From Pyxidicoccus trucidator (GTDB lineage Bacteria > Myxococcota > Myxococcia > Myxococcales > Myxococcaceae), in the NCBI RefSeq assembly GCF_010894435.1, contig NZ_JAAIXZ010000017.1, positions 186,001 through 250,000 on the forward strand: DNA of 64,000 bases, written 5' to 3'. A program made the position numbers and the translations under genes. The notes beneath the pieces were generated by a model, which worked only from the letters and a program-made list of their open reading frames with translations, had not been told where the DNA came from and ran no database searches. This document shows, piece by piece, positions 46,882 to 58,019 of the stretch (positions are counted from its first letter, which is position 1; each line of letters opens with the position of its first letter).

Positions 46882-49800
46882 CCGGCCACGGAGCGTACCA
46901 CCCGCTCCCTGTCACTGCGCAGGAACACCGAGCCGGCAATCGCCTTCGCCCGCTTCTTCATGTCGGCCGCGCGCCGCGCCAGCTCCGCGTGGTCCTGCGA
47001 GCCGTCCGTCATCACCGCGACGACAGAGACGCTCATGATGGGGAAGTGCCGCTTCTCACCGTAGCGGTCCTCCGCCTCGATGTGGCCGCGCTCCCGGTCC
47101 TGCCTGTCGTAGTAGAGCGGGATGATTCTGTCGAAGGTCTCAATCGCCTTCTGGCAGATGCGGTCCACCGTCTCCGTGGAGGTGATGAACACGAAGTCAT
47201 CGCCGGCCACGTGGCCCAGGAAGTCTCCGGGGCCACCCTCCTGCGCGAAGATTTCGCGCATCAGGTCGCCCGTCTGGCGCACCACGCCGTCCGCCTTCGC
47301 GAAGCCGTAGTAGTCGTTGTAGGCCTTGAGGTTGTCGAGGTCCAGGTAGCAGAAGGCGAAGGGCCGCCGCGCCACCAGCCGCCGCTGCACCTCGCGCTCA
47401 ATCGCCGTGGAGCCCGGAAGCTGCGTGGTGGGTGACGCGGACAGCTCCTGCTCCTTGCGCCGCATCACGCTCTCCACGCGCGCACCCAGCTCCAGCGCGT
47501 CGAAGGGCTTGGTGAGGTAGTCGTCGCCGCCCAGCTTGAGGGCGCGCACCTTGGAGGACGTCTCCGCGCGCGCGGAGATGAAGATGACGGAGATGTGGCC
47601 GCTGGCGCGCTCGGCCTTGATTTCCTCCAGGAAGACGAAGCCGTCGCCGTCCGGCAGCGTCACGTCCAGCAGGACGACGTCCGGCCGGCGCTCGCGCAGG
47701 GAGCGGCGCCCCTCCTCGATGGAGCCCGCCGTCGCCACGTCGAAGCCGATGTTCTCCAGCACCTCGCGGCAGATGGCGGCAATCTTCACGTCGTCGTCCA
47801 CCACCAGCACGCGCCCGTGGGCGGGGCCGGCGCGGCCGCGCACCAGCGAGTCCACCGTGGCCAGCAGCTTGTCCGGCGCCAGCGGGCGCACCAGGAAGGC
47901 GTCCGCCCCGGCGCGGAAGGCGCGCTGTCGCTCGTCGAAGGCGGACGTCACCAGCAGCGGCGCGCGGCGCGTCTCCGGGTCGTGCCGGAGGATTTCGGCC
48001 AGCCGCAGCCCGTCCACGTCCGGCAGCCGCACGGACACCAGCACCATGTCCGGGTGGTAGTTGCGCGCGGCGACCAGACCGTCCTCGGCGTTGAAGGCCA
48101 GCCGCACGTCATACCCGCGTCCGGTCATCAGCGCCTTGGCGATGAAGCCCACCTCGGGCTCGCCCTCGATGACCAGCACCCGGCCCCGGTTCTCCTTGCG
48201 GCGAGGCAGCGCCGGCGCCTCCTCCGAGTCGTCCGTCGCGCGCAGCTCCGGCGGGGGCTCGGTGGGCAGCACCGCCATGAAGCGCACGCCGTCCACACAG
48301 GGCTCGCACCAGATGCGACCGCCGTGGGCCTCGACGATGTTGCGGCAGATGGCCAGTCCCAGGCCGGTGCCGCGCACGGTGCGGTTGGCCTTGGTGCGCG
48401 CCTGCTCGAAGCGGTCGAAGATGCGCTCCAGGCTGTCCTCGGCGATGGGGTCGCCGCTGTTCCAGCAGGACATCACCACGTAGCCCGGCAGGCTGGAGGT
48501 GGCGTGCAGCTCCACCCGCACCTCGCCGCCCTCCGGCGTGAACTTCACCGCGTTGTTGAGCAGGTTGTTGAGGACCTGGTTCAGGCGGTTGGGGTCCACC
48601 AGCGTCCGCAGCGGGTGCCGGGGAAGAATCGGCTTCACCAGGATGCGCTTCTCGGCGAAGGCCGGCTGGTACTTCTCCACCACGCGCTGAATCAGCTCGT
48701 CGAGGTACCCCACCTCGAAGTTCATCCGCAGCCGGCCCTTGGCGAACTTCGACAAGTCGAGCAGGTCGTCGACGATGGTGTTGAGCTTCTCGGTGGAGTC
48801 CTTCGCCAGCGACAGGTAGCGGCGCTGCCTGTCATTGATGTCGCCGGCCATGAAGTTGAGCACCAGGTCCAGCGCGCCGGCGATGGACGTGAGCGGCGTG
48901 CGCAGCTCGTGGCTCACCATGGAGACGAACTCGTCCTTGCGCTCCTCCAGGCGCTTCTGGTCGGTGATGTCGCGCAGCACCACGCACACCCCGCGCAGGG
49001 TGCCGCGCGCGTCGCTGACGGGCGTGACGGTGACCTGCACCTCGCGCTCGAAGAGCTTCACCTCCTCGCGCAGCACCTGGTTGCCGCTGTACTCCCAGCC
49101 GCGCACCAGGTGGAAGGGCTGGAAGCCCAGCCGCTCCTCCATCATCCGCGTGGTGTGGCCCTCGACGTCGTCGCCCGCCTGGAGGAGGCGCCGGGCGGCC
49201 GGGTTCATCACCACGATGTCGTTCTTCTCGTCGGTGAGGACCACGCCGTCCGCCATGGACTCCACCATCCGCTCCATGCGGTGGCGGGCCTCTTCCTCCG
49301 CCGAGCGCAGGGACTGGATGGCGTCCGCCGTCTGGTTGGCCAGGACGTCCAGCAGCACGCCGTCGTCCTCGGTGAAGGCGTCCGGCCGCTGGCTGAACAG
49401 CGACAGCATGCCCACCGGGCGCCCGCCGGCCACGAGATTCACGGTGAGCTGGCTGGGGTAGACGGTGGCCGCCTCGGCGTCCTGCGTGGTGGTGCCGGCC
49501 ACGCGGGTGATGACACGGTCCTCCGGCAGGGCGAGCCCGCTGCTCTTGCGGTACGCGCCGAGCATGGACTCCTTCACGCCCAGCAGCGCCTTCTCCCCCA
49601 CCGTGCCGTGGCAGCGCAGCCGCAGGGTGACGCTGCGCGACGAGTCGGGGGCGATGAGCGCCGCGCCGCAGTCGTACGGCAGCACCCGCGCCACGGCGAT
49701 GAGCACCCGGTCGATGATGTTGTCGTAGCTGGCCGGGTCGTTCGCGCTCGCGCGGCTCACCTCATAGAGGACGAAGAGCGCCTCCACCCGCTGGTGGAGC

Positions 49801-50300
49801 TGGCGGATGAGCCGCTCCTTGTCGCGCCGCAGCTGGGTGAACTCCACCGCGTTCTTCACGGTGATGATGAGGTCGTTCACGTCCCAGGGCTTGGTGATGT
49901 ACCGGTACACCTGGCCGCGGTTGATGGCCGCGATGATGTCTTCCGGGTCCGTGTAGCCGGTGAGCAGCAGCGTGGTGACGTCGATGCCCTCCGCTCGCGC
50001 GGTGGCCACCAGCTCGATGCCCGTCATCTCCGGCATCCGCTGGTCCGTGATGAGCACGTCCACGGTCTCACGGCGCAGGAGTTCCAGCGCGGCGGCGCCA
50101 TCGGGCGCGGTTAGCACCCGGTACCGGCGCTGGAACATCCGCGTGAGGATGTCCAGGACGTCGGCCTCGTCATCGACGAAGAGCAGCGTGTGGCGGGGCT
50201 CGGACAAAGCGGATGGAAGTGTACGCAAGAATCGCCGTCCTGCCTCAAGTTGTGAGAAAGGCGACCGTTCAGCACGCACGCCAGGTGCGTGGGGGGACAC
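46878..50300 (-). CDS. Hybrid sensor kinase with three receivers and a C-terminal degenerate GGDEF domain
   Basis: 1140 residues, cytosolic. Order: receiver 1 (Asp86 in LITDQRMPE, Lys137), GAF (about 175-330), PAS (about 340-445), HisKA (His464 in SHELRTPL), HATPase (N583, GTGLGLA at 644-650), receiver 2 (705-820), receiver 3 (Asp879 in VVLLDVTLPDGDG, Lys931), GGDEF (about 975-1100). Receiver 2 is a pseudo-receiver: Ser756 replaces the phospho-Asp, Arg the Lys, and the acidic pair is EG. The GGDEF signature reads AGDDF (1032-1036) with no RxxD inhibitory site, so cyclase activity is doubtful. The start is uncertain: GTG at 50300 lacks a ribosome site; a TTG at 50228 has AGGA upstream. Divergent from lexA. 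Confidence 0.88.
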
Positions 50301-50314
50301 CGAACGAATTGACT

Positions 50315-50331
50315 CTACACGTCTGTTCAGG
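50315..50331 (+). promoter_or_regulatory. LexA operator (SOS box)
   Basis: CTACACGTCTGTTCAGG matches the published Myxococcus xanthus LexA consensus CTRHAMRYBYGTTCAGS at all 17 positions. It is 74 bases upstream of the lexA start and just outside the divergent hybrid kinase gene, so LexA probably represses itself and may also affect the kinase operon. Confidence 0.85.
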
Positions 50332-50404
50332 GAGAGTGGACACTGAAAGCCTGTTGCCTGGACGTCCGTGCCCCTAGCCGGACGCCAGCCGAGGGAGGGA
50401 GCGC

Positions 50405-51070
50405 ATGGAAGAGCTGACGGAACGCCAGCGCGAGATTCTCAGCTTCATCGTCAAGGAGACGGAGACCCGGGGCTTCCCCCCGACCATCCGCGAGATTGGC
50501 GAGCAGATGGACATCCGCTCCACCAACGGGGTGAACGACCACCTGAAGGCCCTGGAACGGAAGGGCTACCTCAACCGGGGTGAGCAGCAGAGCCGCTCCC
50601 TGGTCCCCACCAAGCGGGCGAGGCTCGCGCTGGGCCTGGGCATGAAGAAGGACGCCGGCATGGTGGAGGTCCCCCTGCTGGGCAAGGTGGCGGCAGGCGC
50701 CCCCCTCCTCGCCCAGGAGCACATGGAGGACTCGGTCAAGATCGACAGCTTCCTGCTGGGCGGGATGAACGGCCGCGAGGTCTTCGCCCTCCGCGTGAAG
50801 GGGCAGTCGATGATTGACGACGGCATCCACGACGGGGACTACCTCTTCGTGAAGAAGACGCCGACGGCGCAGCCGGGCGAAATCGTCGTGGCCCTCATCG
50901 AGGACGAGGCCACGGTGAAGCGCTACTACCCGGAGGGCGACCGCATCCGCTTCCAGCCGGCCAACGCCACCATGCAGCCCATCTACGTGAGCCGGGCGGA
51001 GTTCCGGTCCACCATGATTCTGGGCCAGGTGGTGGGCGTGTACCGCAAGCTGCAGGGCGGGCGCGTCTAA
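50405..51070 (+). CDS. lexA: SOS repressor LexA
   Basis: 221-residue LexA. The N-terminal winged HTH is typical ([32 protein letters not shown], then [18 protein letters not shown]). Autocleavage parts are present: Ala97-Gly98 in KVAAGAP, catalytic Ser135 in VKGQSMID, Lys172 in [10 protein letters not shown]. On DNA damage RecA filaments trigger cleavage between Ala97 and Gly98, freeing SOS genes. GGGAG precedes the ATG. A perfect LexA box lies upstream, showing autoregulation. Linker is slightly longer than in E. coli (221 against 202 residues). Confidence 0.97.
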   Translation: MEELTERQREILSFIVKETETRGFPPTIREIGEQMDIRSTNGVNDHLKALERKGYLNRGEQQSRSLVPTKRARLALGLGMKKDAGMVEVPLLGKVAAGAPLLAQEHMEDSVKIDSFLLGGMNGREVFALRVKGQSMIDDGIHDGDYLFVKKTPTAQPGEIVVALIEDEATVKRYYPEGDRIRFQPANATMQPIYVSRAEFRSTMILGQVVGVYRKLQGGRV

Positions 51071-51080
51071 GGAGTCCCTG

Positions 51081-51096
51081 CCCCCCGCCAGGGGGG
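51081..51096. terminator. Hairpin after lexA
   Basis: CCCCCC-GCCA-GGGGGG starts ten bases after the lexA stop, in the 73-base gap to the convergent TPR lipoprotein gene. A second palindrome GCGCCCGGGCGC lies at about 51115. No U-tract. Confidence 0.5.
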
Positions 51097-51143
51097 CGTT
51101 CCGCTCCGAGCAAGCGCCCGGGCGCCGTCCAAGCCCGAGCTGC

Positions 51144-52283
51144 TCAGGGGCACTTCTGCACGCCAGCATCCGCCGCGGTGACGCGGGCGCATGCGGCCTG
51201 CTGCACGGTGGAATCCTTCAGCTCCCGCGCCAGCCGGGCGGTGGTGAGCTGGAGTTCCGTGTCGCTCGCGTACTCCTGCTCGGCGCTGAGGCTGGCGAGG
51301 ATGCGCAGCGCGTCCGGCTTGCGGCCCAGCTCCGTGAGGAGTCCGGCCAGCTCGCGCAGCTCGCGGATGTCCTGGCCGGAGACGGACTCCAGGGCGGCGT
51401 CGAGCTCTTCCAGCGCGGCCTCGCGGTGCTGCATGGCGAGGTGGATGCGGGCGAGCGCCACATGGACGACGGCGCGGTCCTTCACGCGCAGGGACTCCTT
51501 GTAGGCGGAGATGGCGTCACCGGGCTTGTCCAGCCGCATGTGGATTTCGCCGACGAGCTCCCACAGCGTCGGGTCCTTCGGGGAGCGGCCCGCGGCTTCC
51601 TTGTAGGCGTTGGCGGCCTCGGGGAGCTTGCCGGCGCGCACGAGCGCATCTCCCAGCGTGGTGAGGACCTCGGGCGTGCGCACGCCCTGGCTCACGGCGC
51701 GTGTCGCCTGTTTGAGCACCTCGTCGTGGCGGCCCTGCTGCGTCAGCACCTCCAGGGCGCGCATGGTGAGCGCGGACCGCGCCTCGCCGGTCGTGACGTT
51801 GGCGGCGAGGGTGAAGTGGCGCACGGCCTCTTCGTGCTCGCCCTTCTTGAGGTGCAGCTCGCCGAGCGACTCGAGCGCGTTGTAGTCGTTGGGGAAGAGG
51901 CCGATGGCCTTGCGCAGGGAGCTCTGGGCCTCGGGCACCTTGCCGAGCTGGGCCTGGATGAAGCCCAGGCGGCTCCAGTTGGTGGAGCGCTTGGGTTCGA
52001 GTTGGACGGCGGCCTCGAACTCGGCGGCGGCGTCATGGATGCGACCCATGGAGAGGAAGACCTCGCCCCGGGCGGCGGGGAGGCGCGGGTCGTTCGGGGT
52101 GAGCTGCTTCATCGCCGCGAAGGAGGCGAGCGAGGCCTCGAACTGGCCCTGGAGGTACTCGGCGGTGCCCTTGAGGTAGAGGCCCTCGGCGTGGTCCTTG
52201 GGGTTGACGCGCGGAGGGCCATCGTCACACGCGGCGGCGGCGAGCAGGGCGAGCAGCGGGAGGACGCGCAGACGCGGGGACAT
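51144..52283 (-). CDS. TPR-repeat lipoprotein
   Basis: 379 residues. Signal peptide with lipobox AAAAC (Cys at residue 19), then about eight TPR units (for example AEGLYLKGTAEYLQGQFEASLASF, STNWSRLGFIQAQLGKVPEAQSSLRKAI, LWELVGEIHMRLDKPGDAISAYKESL). TPR lipoproteins act as assembly or docking factors in envelope machines such as pili and secretion systems. It follows the TolB-like/OM protein gene by 14 bases on the same strand, so the pair is probably one unit. No specific machine can be named. Confidence 0.82.
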   Translation of the reverse strand: MSPRLRVLPLLALLAAAACDDGPPRVNPKDHAEGLYLKGTAEYLQGQFEASLASFAAMKQLTPNDPRLPAARGEVFLSMGRIHDAAAEFEAAVQLEPKRSTNWSRLGFIQAQLGKVPEAQSSLRKAIGLFPNDYNALESLGELHLKKGEHEEAVRHFTLAANVTTGEARSALTMRALEVLTQQGRHDEVLKQATRAVSQGVRTPEVLTTLGDALVRAGKLPEAANAYKEAAGRSPKDPTLWELVGEIHMRLDKPGDAISAYKESLRVKDRAVVHVALARIHLAMQHREAALEELDAALESVSGQDIRELRELAGLLTELGRKPDALRILASLSAEQEYASDTELQLTTARLARELKDSTVQQAACARVTAADAGVQKCP

Positions 52284-52297
52284 GGAAGCTCCGACTC

Positions 52298-53596
52298 TCA
52301 GAAGTGGTACGAGATGCCCGCGTTGAGGTCCAGGTTGAGACCGTCGCCGAGCTTGGACTCGGCGAGGCCCATCACCGCCTGCGCGACGTTGGTGCCGGCC
52401 TCGAGCTGGAGGCCGACGTGGCCGGCGATGAGGTACTCGAGGCCGGCGAAGCCGACGACGGTGGGCAGCGGGCCGGTGGACTGGAAGATGCCGAAGTCGC
52501 CGAAGGACAGCTGCACGCCCAGGCCGAAGCCCCAGTAGGGCCGGAGGGTCTTCGCGACGTTGTGGTAGTGGCGCGCGCCCACGAGGCTGGGGAGGACGTT
52601 GAGGCCGCCCTTGGCGCCCTCTTCATTGGAGCGCACGTAGGAGAAGCCAATCTGCGCGAAGGCGACCCACTCGGGGTGGAACCAATAGCCGAGCTCCAGG
52701 TCGGCGCCCGGGTTGAGGGTGGCCAGGTTGTCGATGAAGTTGTTGTTGATGCGCAGGCCCAGCATGTAGCCGCCGCCGCCCGTCTTCGTGGCGCCGTCCA
52801 GCAGCGGGCGGGCGGTGAGGGACTCCTCGGGGGAGACGACGAGCGCGGCGAGGAGCTCATCGGCGACGGCCTCGGCGGTGCGCAGGAGGGTGTCGGCCTC
52901 GGGGGCCTCGGCGCGGGGCTTGGCGAGGCTCCTGCCGCCAATGGTGTCCACGAGGCTGGCGGTGAGGAGGTACTGGTCGCCGAAGCGGTCCAGTCGGCCG
53001 GTGATGATGTAGCGGGCGCCGGTGATGGAGGAGAGCTCCTGGAGGCAGGCGCCGCGGTCGCAGGACTTGATGCCGAGGAGCTGACGCTGGCGCTCGGCGT
53101 CGAGGACCGTCTCGATGTCGCGCTGGGAGAGGACGCGCAGGCGCGGGGACTCGGAGAGGCGGGAGGCGATGAGCGAGGTGACGCCGGGCGCGGAGTCGCG
53201 GGCGGACTCGTTGGACTCCAGGGTGAGCACCGCGACGACGAAGGAGTCCTTCTCGGGCTCCGGGGCCGGAGTCTGCGCGGGCGTGGCGACGGGCGCGGCA
53301 GCGGCGGGCGGCGTCACCAGGGCCGGCGTCTCGGAAGCGGAGGGAGGCACGGGCGCCGGCACGTTCGAGACGGGGGCTGGTGCTTCGGAAGCGGAGGGAG
53401 TCGCGCTGCCATCCGCGGGGGACGTCACGGTGGAAGTGGCGGGAGCCGCGCTGCCTGCGGTGGGCGGAGGCTGGGCGGCGGCGGGGGCTGCGACGGAGTC
53501 AGGTGCGGCACTCCCCTGTGCGGGCGGAGTCTGGGCGCGAGCGGCCGAGGCGAGGAGGACGAAGAGGGAGGCAAGCAACGGGAGGGAGCGCGGCAC
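52298..53596 (-). CDS. TolB-N/FlgO-like domain protein with C-terminal OM-barrel-like region
   Basis: 432 residues from a GTG at 53596 (a GTG at 53617 is possible). Signal peptide (PLLASLFVLLASAARA), then about 100 residues of Pro/Ala/Ser linker. Residues about 115-260 have a TolB N-terminal/CsgG-like alpha-beta fold (FVVAVLTLESNESAR, SLIASRLSESPRLRVLSQRDIETVLD, GARYIITGRLDRFGDQYLLTASLVDT). The last 165 residues are barrel-like strands (GYWFHPEWVAFAQIGFSYVR, YWGFGLGVQLSFGDFG) ending NAGISYHF with C-terminal Phe, the classic BAM signal. Partner of the TPR lipoprotein. Function unknown; surface assembly is inferred. Confidence 0.75.
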   Translation of the reverse strand: MPRSLPLLASLFVLLASAARAQTPPAQGSAAPDSVAAPAAAQPPPTAGSAAPATSTVTSPADGSATPSASEAPAPVSNVPAPVPPSASETPALVTPPAAAAPVATPAQTPAPEPEKDSFVVAVLTLESNESARDSAPGVTSLIASRLSESPRLRVLSQRDIETVLDAERQRQLLGIKSCDRGACLQELSSITGARYIITGRLDRFGDQYLLTASLVDTIGGRSLAKPRAEAPEADTLLRTAEAVADELLAALVVSPEESLTARPLLDGATKTGGGGYMLGLRINNNFIDNLATLNPGADLELGYWFHPEWVAFAQIGFSYVRSNEEGAKGGLNVLPSLVGARHYHNVAKTLRPYWGFGLGVQLSFGDFGIFQSTGPLPTVVGFAGLEYLIAGHVGLQLEAGTNVAQAVMGLAESKLGDGLNLDLNAGISYHF

Positions 53597-53684
53597 GGCG
53601 CGACACTCTACCCTCACCCGGGCCGCTCACAGAGGGCCGGTTGGTCGCCCTGCCACATCCGCTGCTCGGCCGTAGGGCCAGGGA

Positions 53685-53702
53685 GGCGGGCAGGCGCCCG
53701 CC
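53685..53702 (-). terminator. Hairpin after the M23 peptidase gene
   Basis: GGCGGGC-AGGC-GCCCGCC, a perfect 7-bp stem seven bases beyond the stop codon of the minus-strand LysM-M23 gene. No U-tract. Confidence 0.5.
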
Positions 53703-53708
53703 CCCGCC

Positions 53709-54635
53709 TCATGACGATGGCATCGGCCCCAGGTATTCGAGCGGGTCCACCGGCTTGCCATCCAGCCGGACCTCGAAGTGCAGGTGCGGCCCGGACGTCT
53801 TCCCCGACTCGCCCACCGTGGCGATGATCTGCCCCGGCAGCACCCGCTGTCCCGTGCGCACGCGCAAATCCCGATTGTGCGCGTACAGGGTAATCAGCCG
53901 GTTCGAGTGCTCCACGATGACGATGTTCCCGTACCCACGCTGCTCGCCCGCGTAGAGCACCGTGCCGTCCTTCGCGGTCTTCACCGGGCTGCCCGCGGGC
54001 GCGGCCAGGTCGATGCCGTCATGGGGCTCCTTGCCCTTCTTCCCGAAGCGCCCGTACAGCACCCCCTTCAACGGCCAGTCCAGCATCCCCTGCGTGGCCA
54101 GGCGGGGCCGGGAGCCCGTCCCCGGACGCGGCGCGGGCCGCGAGCGACCCGGCGCCTCCTCGCGACGCGCCACCACCGGCACGCTGCGCCTGGGGCCACC
54201 CGTCCGCACCGGCTCCGAGTCCGCCTCGGCCAGCACTTCCGGCGCCTCCGCCGACCCGCGCTGCTCCACGCCGGGAACGGTCAGCTCCTGCCCCACCGCC
54301 AGCGTCCACGGCGCCTTGATGCCGTTGGCGGCTCCCAGTTCCTCCACCGTCAGGCCGTACGTCTTCGCGATGCGGTACATCGTCTCGCCCGCCGCCACGC
54401 GGTGCCGCACGGACACCAACTCCGGCTCCGGGTGCGCGCCCCGCAGGGCGAACGGCAGCGCGACTGGCTTCCCCGAGGACGCCGCCGCCGCCGGAGCCAC
54501 GGCGGCACCCTGGGATTCACCCACGGAGTCCAGCGCCGTGTCCGGACCGGGCGCGGCGGCCCGGGTGCCCACGCAGCCGGAGAACAGCACGGCCACGAGC
54601 AGCACCCGGAGCGCCCCACCCGCTCGGCTGGACAC
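53709..54635 (-). CDS. NlpD-like lipoprotein with LysM and M23 peptidase domains
   Basis: 308 residues. The GTG at 54635 has GAGG upstream and starts a lipoprotein signal peptide with lipobox LFSGC; a longer frame from 54695 would overlap surE. One LysM (RHRVAAGETMYRIAKTYGLTVEELGAANGI) binds peptidoglycan, and the C-terminal LytM/M23 domain keeps zinc ligands: HDGIDLAAP, and HLHFEVRLDG. So unlike E. coli NlpD, which lost some ligands, this may be an active endopeptidase. It follows surE by 15 bases. surE and nlpD are neighbours in many proteobacteria, which supports the name. Confidence 0.85.
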   Translation of the reverse strand: MSSRAGGALRVLLVAVLFSGCVGTRAAAPGPDTALDSVGESQGAAVAPAAAASSGKPVALPFALRGAHPEPELVSVRHRVAAGETMYRIAKTYGLTVEELGAANGIKAPWTLAVGQELTVPGVEQRGSAEAPEVLAEADSEPVRTGGPRRSVPVVARREEAPGRSRPAPRPGTGSRPRLATQGMLDWPLKGVLYGRFGKKGKEPHDGIDLAAPAGSPVKTAKDGTVLYAGEQRGYGNIVIVEHSNRLITLYAHNRDLRVRTGQRVLPGQIIATVGESGKTSGPHLHFEVRLDGKPVDPLEYLGPMPSS

Positions 54636-54649
54636 GGACGGCCTCAACG

Positions 54650-55438
54650 CTAGGCACCATCCGGTTCGTGCCGGTCGAACCCGTCGACCCGCCACCCCGA
54701 GAGGTCGGCGAGGCGCCCGTGGTCTGTCAGCTCGAAGTGCAGCGGCGTCACCGAGATTCGCTTGTCCAGGTGCACCGCGTTGCAGTCACTGCCCGCAATG
54801 TCCTCGTGCTGGTACTCGTTGCCGCCAATCCAGTAGTACTTGCGGCCGCGCGGGTCGACCTTCTCCACCACCGCGTACCCGTAGGTGTGTCGGCCCTGGC
54901 GCGTCACCACGTAGCCGTCCGGCTCCACCCCACCGGGGATGTTCACGTTGAGGAGCATCCGCGGCGGCAGCGGCCGGGCCAGCGCGCTGGCCACCAGCGA
55001 GCGCGCGAAGCGGGCCGCCGGCCCGAAGTCAAACTCCCCCCGGGCCACGAGGCTGAAGGCGATGGCGGGAATCCCGAGCAGGGCCCCCTCCATCGCCGCC
55101 GCCACCGTACCGGAGTACATGACGTCTTCCGCCAGGTTGGCGCCGTGGTTGATGCCGGAAACCATGAGAGTCGGGCGATCATCCTTCATGAGGTGGTTGA
55201 TCGCCAGATAAGCGCTGTCCGCGGGCGTCCCGTCGACGGAGAACCACCGCTCGCGCACCTCCTTGATGCGCAGCGGCCGGTGCAGGGAGATGGCATGGGA
55301 GGCGGCGCTCTGCTCGCGGTCGGGCGCCACCACCCACACCTCGCCCAGCGGACTCACGGCCTCCACGAGGGCCTTGAGGCCCTCGGAGAAGTAGCCGTCG
55401 TCGTTGGAGACGAGGATGCGAGGTTGCTTGTCGCTCAC
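54650..55438 (-). CDS. surE: 5'-nucleotidase SurE
   Basis: 262-residue SurE. Signature motifs: ILVSNDDGYFSEGL (metal-binding Asp pair), VVAPDREQSAASHAISL, VDGTPADSAYLAINHL and LMVSGINHGANLAEDVMYSGTVAAAMEG. The enzyme dephosphorylates nucleoside monophosphates and possibly short polyphosphate. The GTG at 55438 starts exactly at the family N-terminus (SDKQPRILVSNDD), four bases after the enolase stop. It sits between eno and the nlpD-like gene, one co-directional run. Confidence 0.93.
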   Translation of the reverse strand: MSDKQPRILVSNDDGYFSEGLKALVEAVSPLGEVWVVAPDREQSAASHAISLHRPLRIKEVRERWFSVDGTPADSAYLAINHLMKDDRPTLMVSGINHGANLAEDVMYSGTVAAAMEGALLGIPAIAFSLVARGEFDFGPAARFARSLVASALARPLPPRMLLNVNIPGGVEPDGYVVTRQGRHTYGYAVVEKVDPRGRKYYWIGGNEYQHEDIAGSDCNAVHLDKRISVTPLHFELTDHGRLADLSGWRVDGFDRHEPDGA

Positions 55439-55442
55439 GGGC

Positions 55443-56753
<1,311 letters not shown>

Positions 56754-56820
56754 CTAGAAGAGGGCCTCGGAGCGGGCAAGCATGCTCGCATCCGGCGCTG
56801 CTACAGTGTCCACCCGCCGA

Positions 56821-57882
56821 ATGCCGCCCAACCGCCGCCAAGCCCTCAAGGGGCCTGACCCCCTCCTCGCCCAGCGCCGCCGGGGTGCGTTGCTGGGCCT
56901 GGCCGTGGGCAATGCCCTCGCCGTGCCCACCGCGCACCGCCCCCTCATGGCCGTGTCCTTCCCCACGCCCGCCGAGGGCCCCTACCTCAAGCTGATGGGC
57001 GGGGGGCCCCACGAGCTGCGCAAGGGCCAGGTGACGGAAGAGGTGCAGCTCGCATGCTGCCTCAGCCACAGCCTGCGGGACTTGAAGCGCTACGACGCCG
57101 CGGACGCGCTCCGCCGCTACCGGGGCTGGCAGCCCCACGCCTTCGACATCAGCGAGCCCATGAAGGAGGTGCTGGAGGACTGCCTCGCCGGCCCACCGCT
57201 GGGCGCCGGCCGCCGGGTGTGGCTGCGCGCCTTCCGCCAGCCCGCGGGCGTGGGGAGCCTGGCGCGCACCGCGCCGCTGGGCGTGTACCTGGCGGGCGAC
57301 ACCGCCGCGCGCACCCAGGCCTCGCTCGAGGACTCCGCCCTCACCCACTTCGACCCGCGCTGCCAGCTCGCCTGCGCCGCCTTCAACGCGGCCCTGGCCC
57401 GGGCCGTCACCAGCGGCGCGGGGCTGAAGCCCGAGGACCTCCTCGTCGCCGCGGAGTCCGGCCTGCTCGTCGCGGGCGCGGCGCTCGGACGCTCCGCGAG
57501 CGACTACGTGCAGGAGGTGACGCAGGCCGCCGCCCTCCTGCGCGAGGACCTGGTGCTGGCCCGGCAGACGGACCCGCAGCTCTACGGGCCGGAGCTGCAC
57601 CTGCACCGGCCACTGCACGCCGTCCGCGTCGCCTTCCGGCTGGCCTTCTGGGAGCTGCTCCACGCCCCAACCGCCGAGGCCGCGCTGCTGGACGTCGTCC
57701 ACCGCGGGGGCGACACGGAGGCCCACGCCGCGATTACCGGCGCGCTGGTGGGCGCCTTCCACGGCGAGGAGGCGCTCCCCGCCGAGTGGCGCAAGGGCGT
57801 GCTGGAGGCGCTCGCCACCGTGAAGGGCCCCCTCTGGGACGTGTACCACCCGAGGCACCTGCTGACGCTCGCCTCGGCGTGA
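56821..57882 (+). CDS. ADP-ribosylglycohydrolase-family protein
   Basis: 353 residues. Shows the ADP-ribosylglycohydrolase fold: RRRGALLGLAVGNALAVPTAHRP at the N-terminus, VTEEVQLACCLSHSL, RTAPLGVYLAGD in the middle, and GGDTEAHAAITGALVGAFHGEEALPAEW near the C-terminus. The usual metal motifs are altered: GDTD(T) becomes GDTEAH, GDALG(A/M) becomes GNALAV and the DDT triad near residue 75 reads TEE. So activity may be weakened or shifted; family members remove ADP-ribose from proteins or cleave dinitrogenase-reductase ADP-ribose. Start chosen by the domain start. Stand-alone gene. Confidence 0.8.
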   Translation: MPPNRRQALKGPDPLLAQRRRGALLGLAVGNALAVPTAHRPLMAVSFPTPAEGPYLKLMGGGPHELRKGQVTEEVQLACCLSHSLRDLKRYDAADALRRYRGWQPHAFDISEPMKEVLEDCLAGPPLGAGRRVWLRAFRQPAGVGSLARTAPLGVYLAGDTAARTQASLEDSALTHFDPRCQLACAAFNAALARAVTSGAGLKPEDLLVAAESGLLVAGAALGRSASDYVQEVTQAAALLREDLVLARQTDPQLYGPELHLHRPLHAVRVAFRLAFWELLHAPTAEAALLDVVHRGGDTEAHAAITGALVGAFHGEEALPAEWRKGVLEALATVKGPLWDVYHPRHLLTLASA

Positions 57883-57937
57883 GCACACCAGGCCCGGGGC
57901 CCCGCTCGCGGCCCCACGGAGCCCTGGACGTGAGAAG

Positions 57938-57980
57938 CCCGCGGGGGTGGTCCTCTCTGGGAGGACACCCACCGCGGGCC
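57938..57980. terminator. Large bidirectional hairpin between convergent genes
   Basis: CCCGCGG, GGGTGG and TCCTC on the left pair with GAGGA, CACCC(A) and CCGCGGG on the right around a short loop, nearly 18 base pairs. It sits between the ADP-ribosylglycohydrolase-family stop (57882) and the stop of the small charged protein (58020). Confidence 0.6.
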
Positions 57981-58019
57981 GGGTGACACACGGCGCGGCA
58001 TCAGGGCCGCGCGTTGGAA

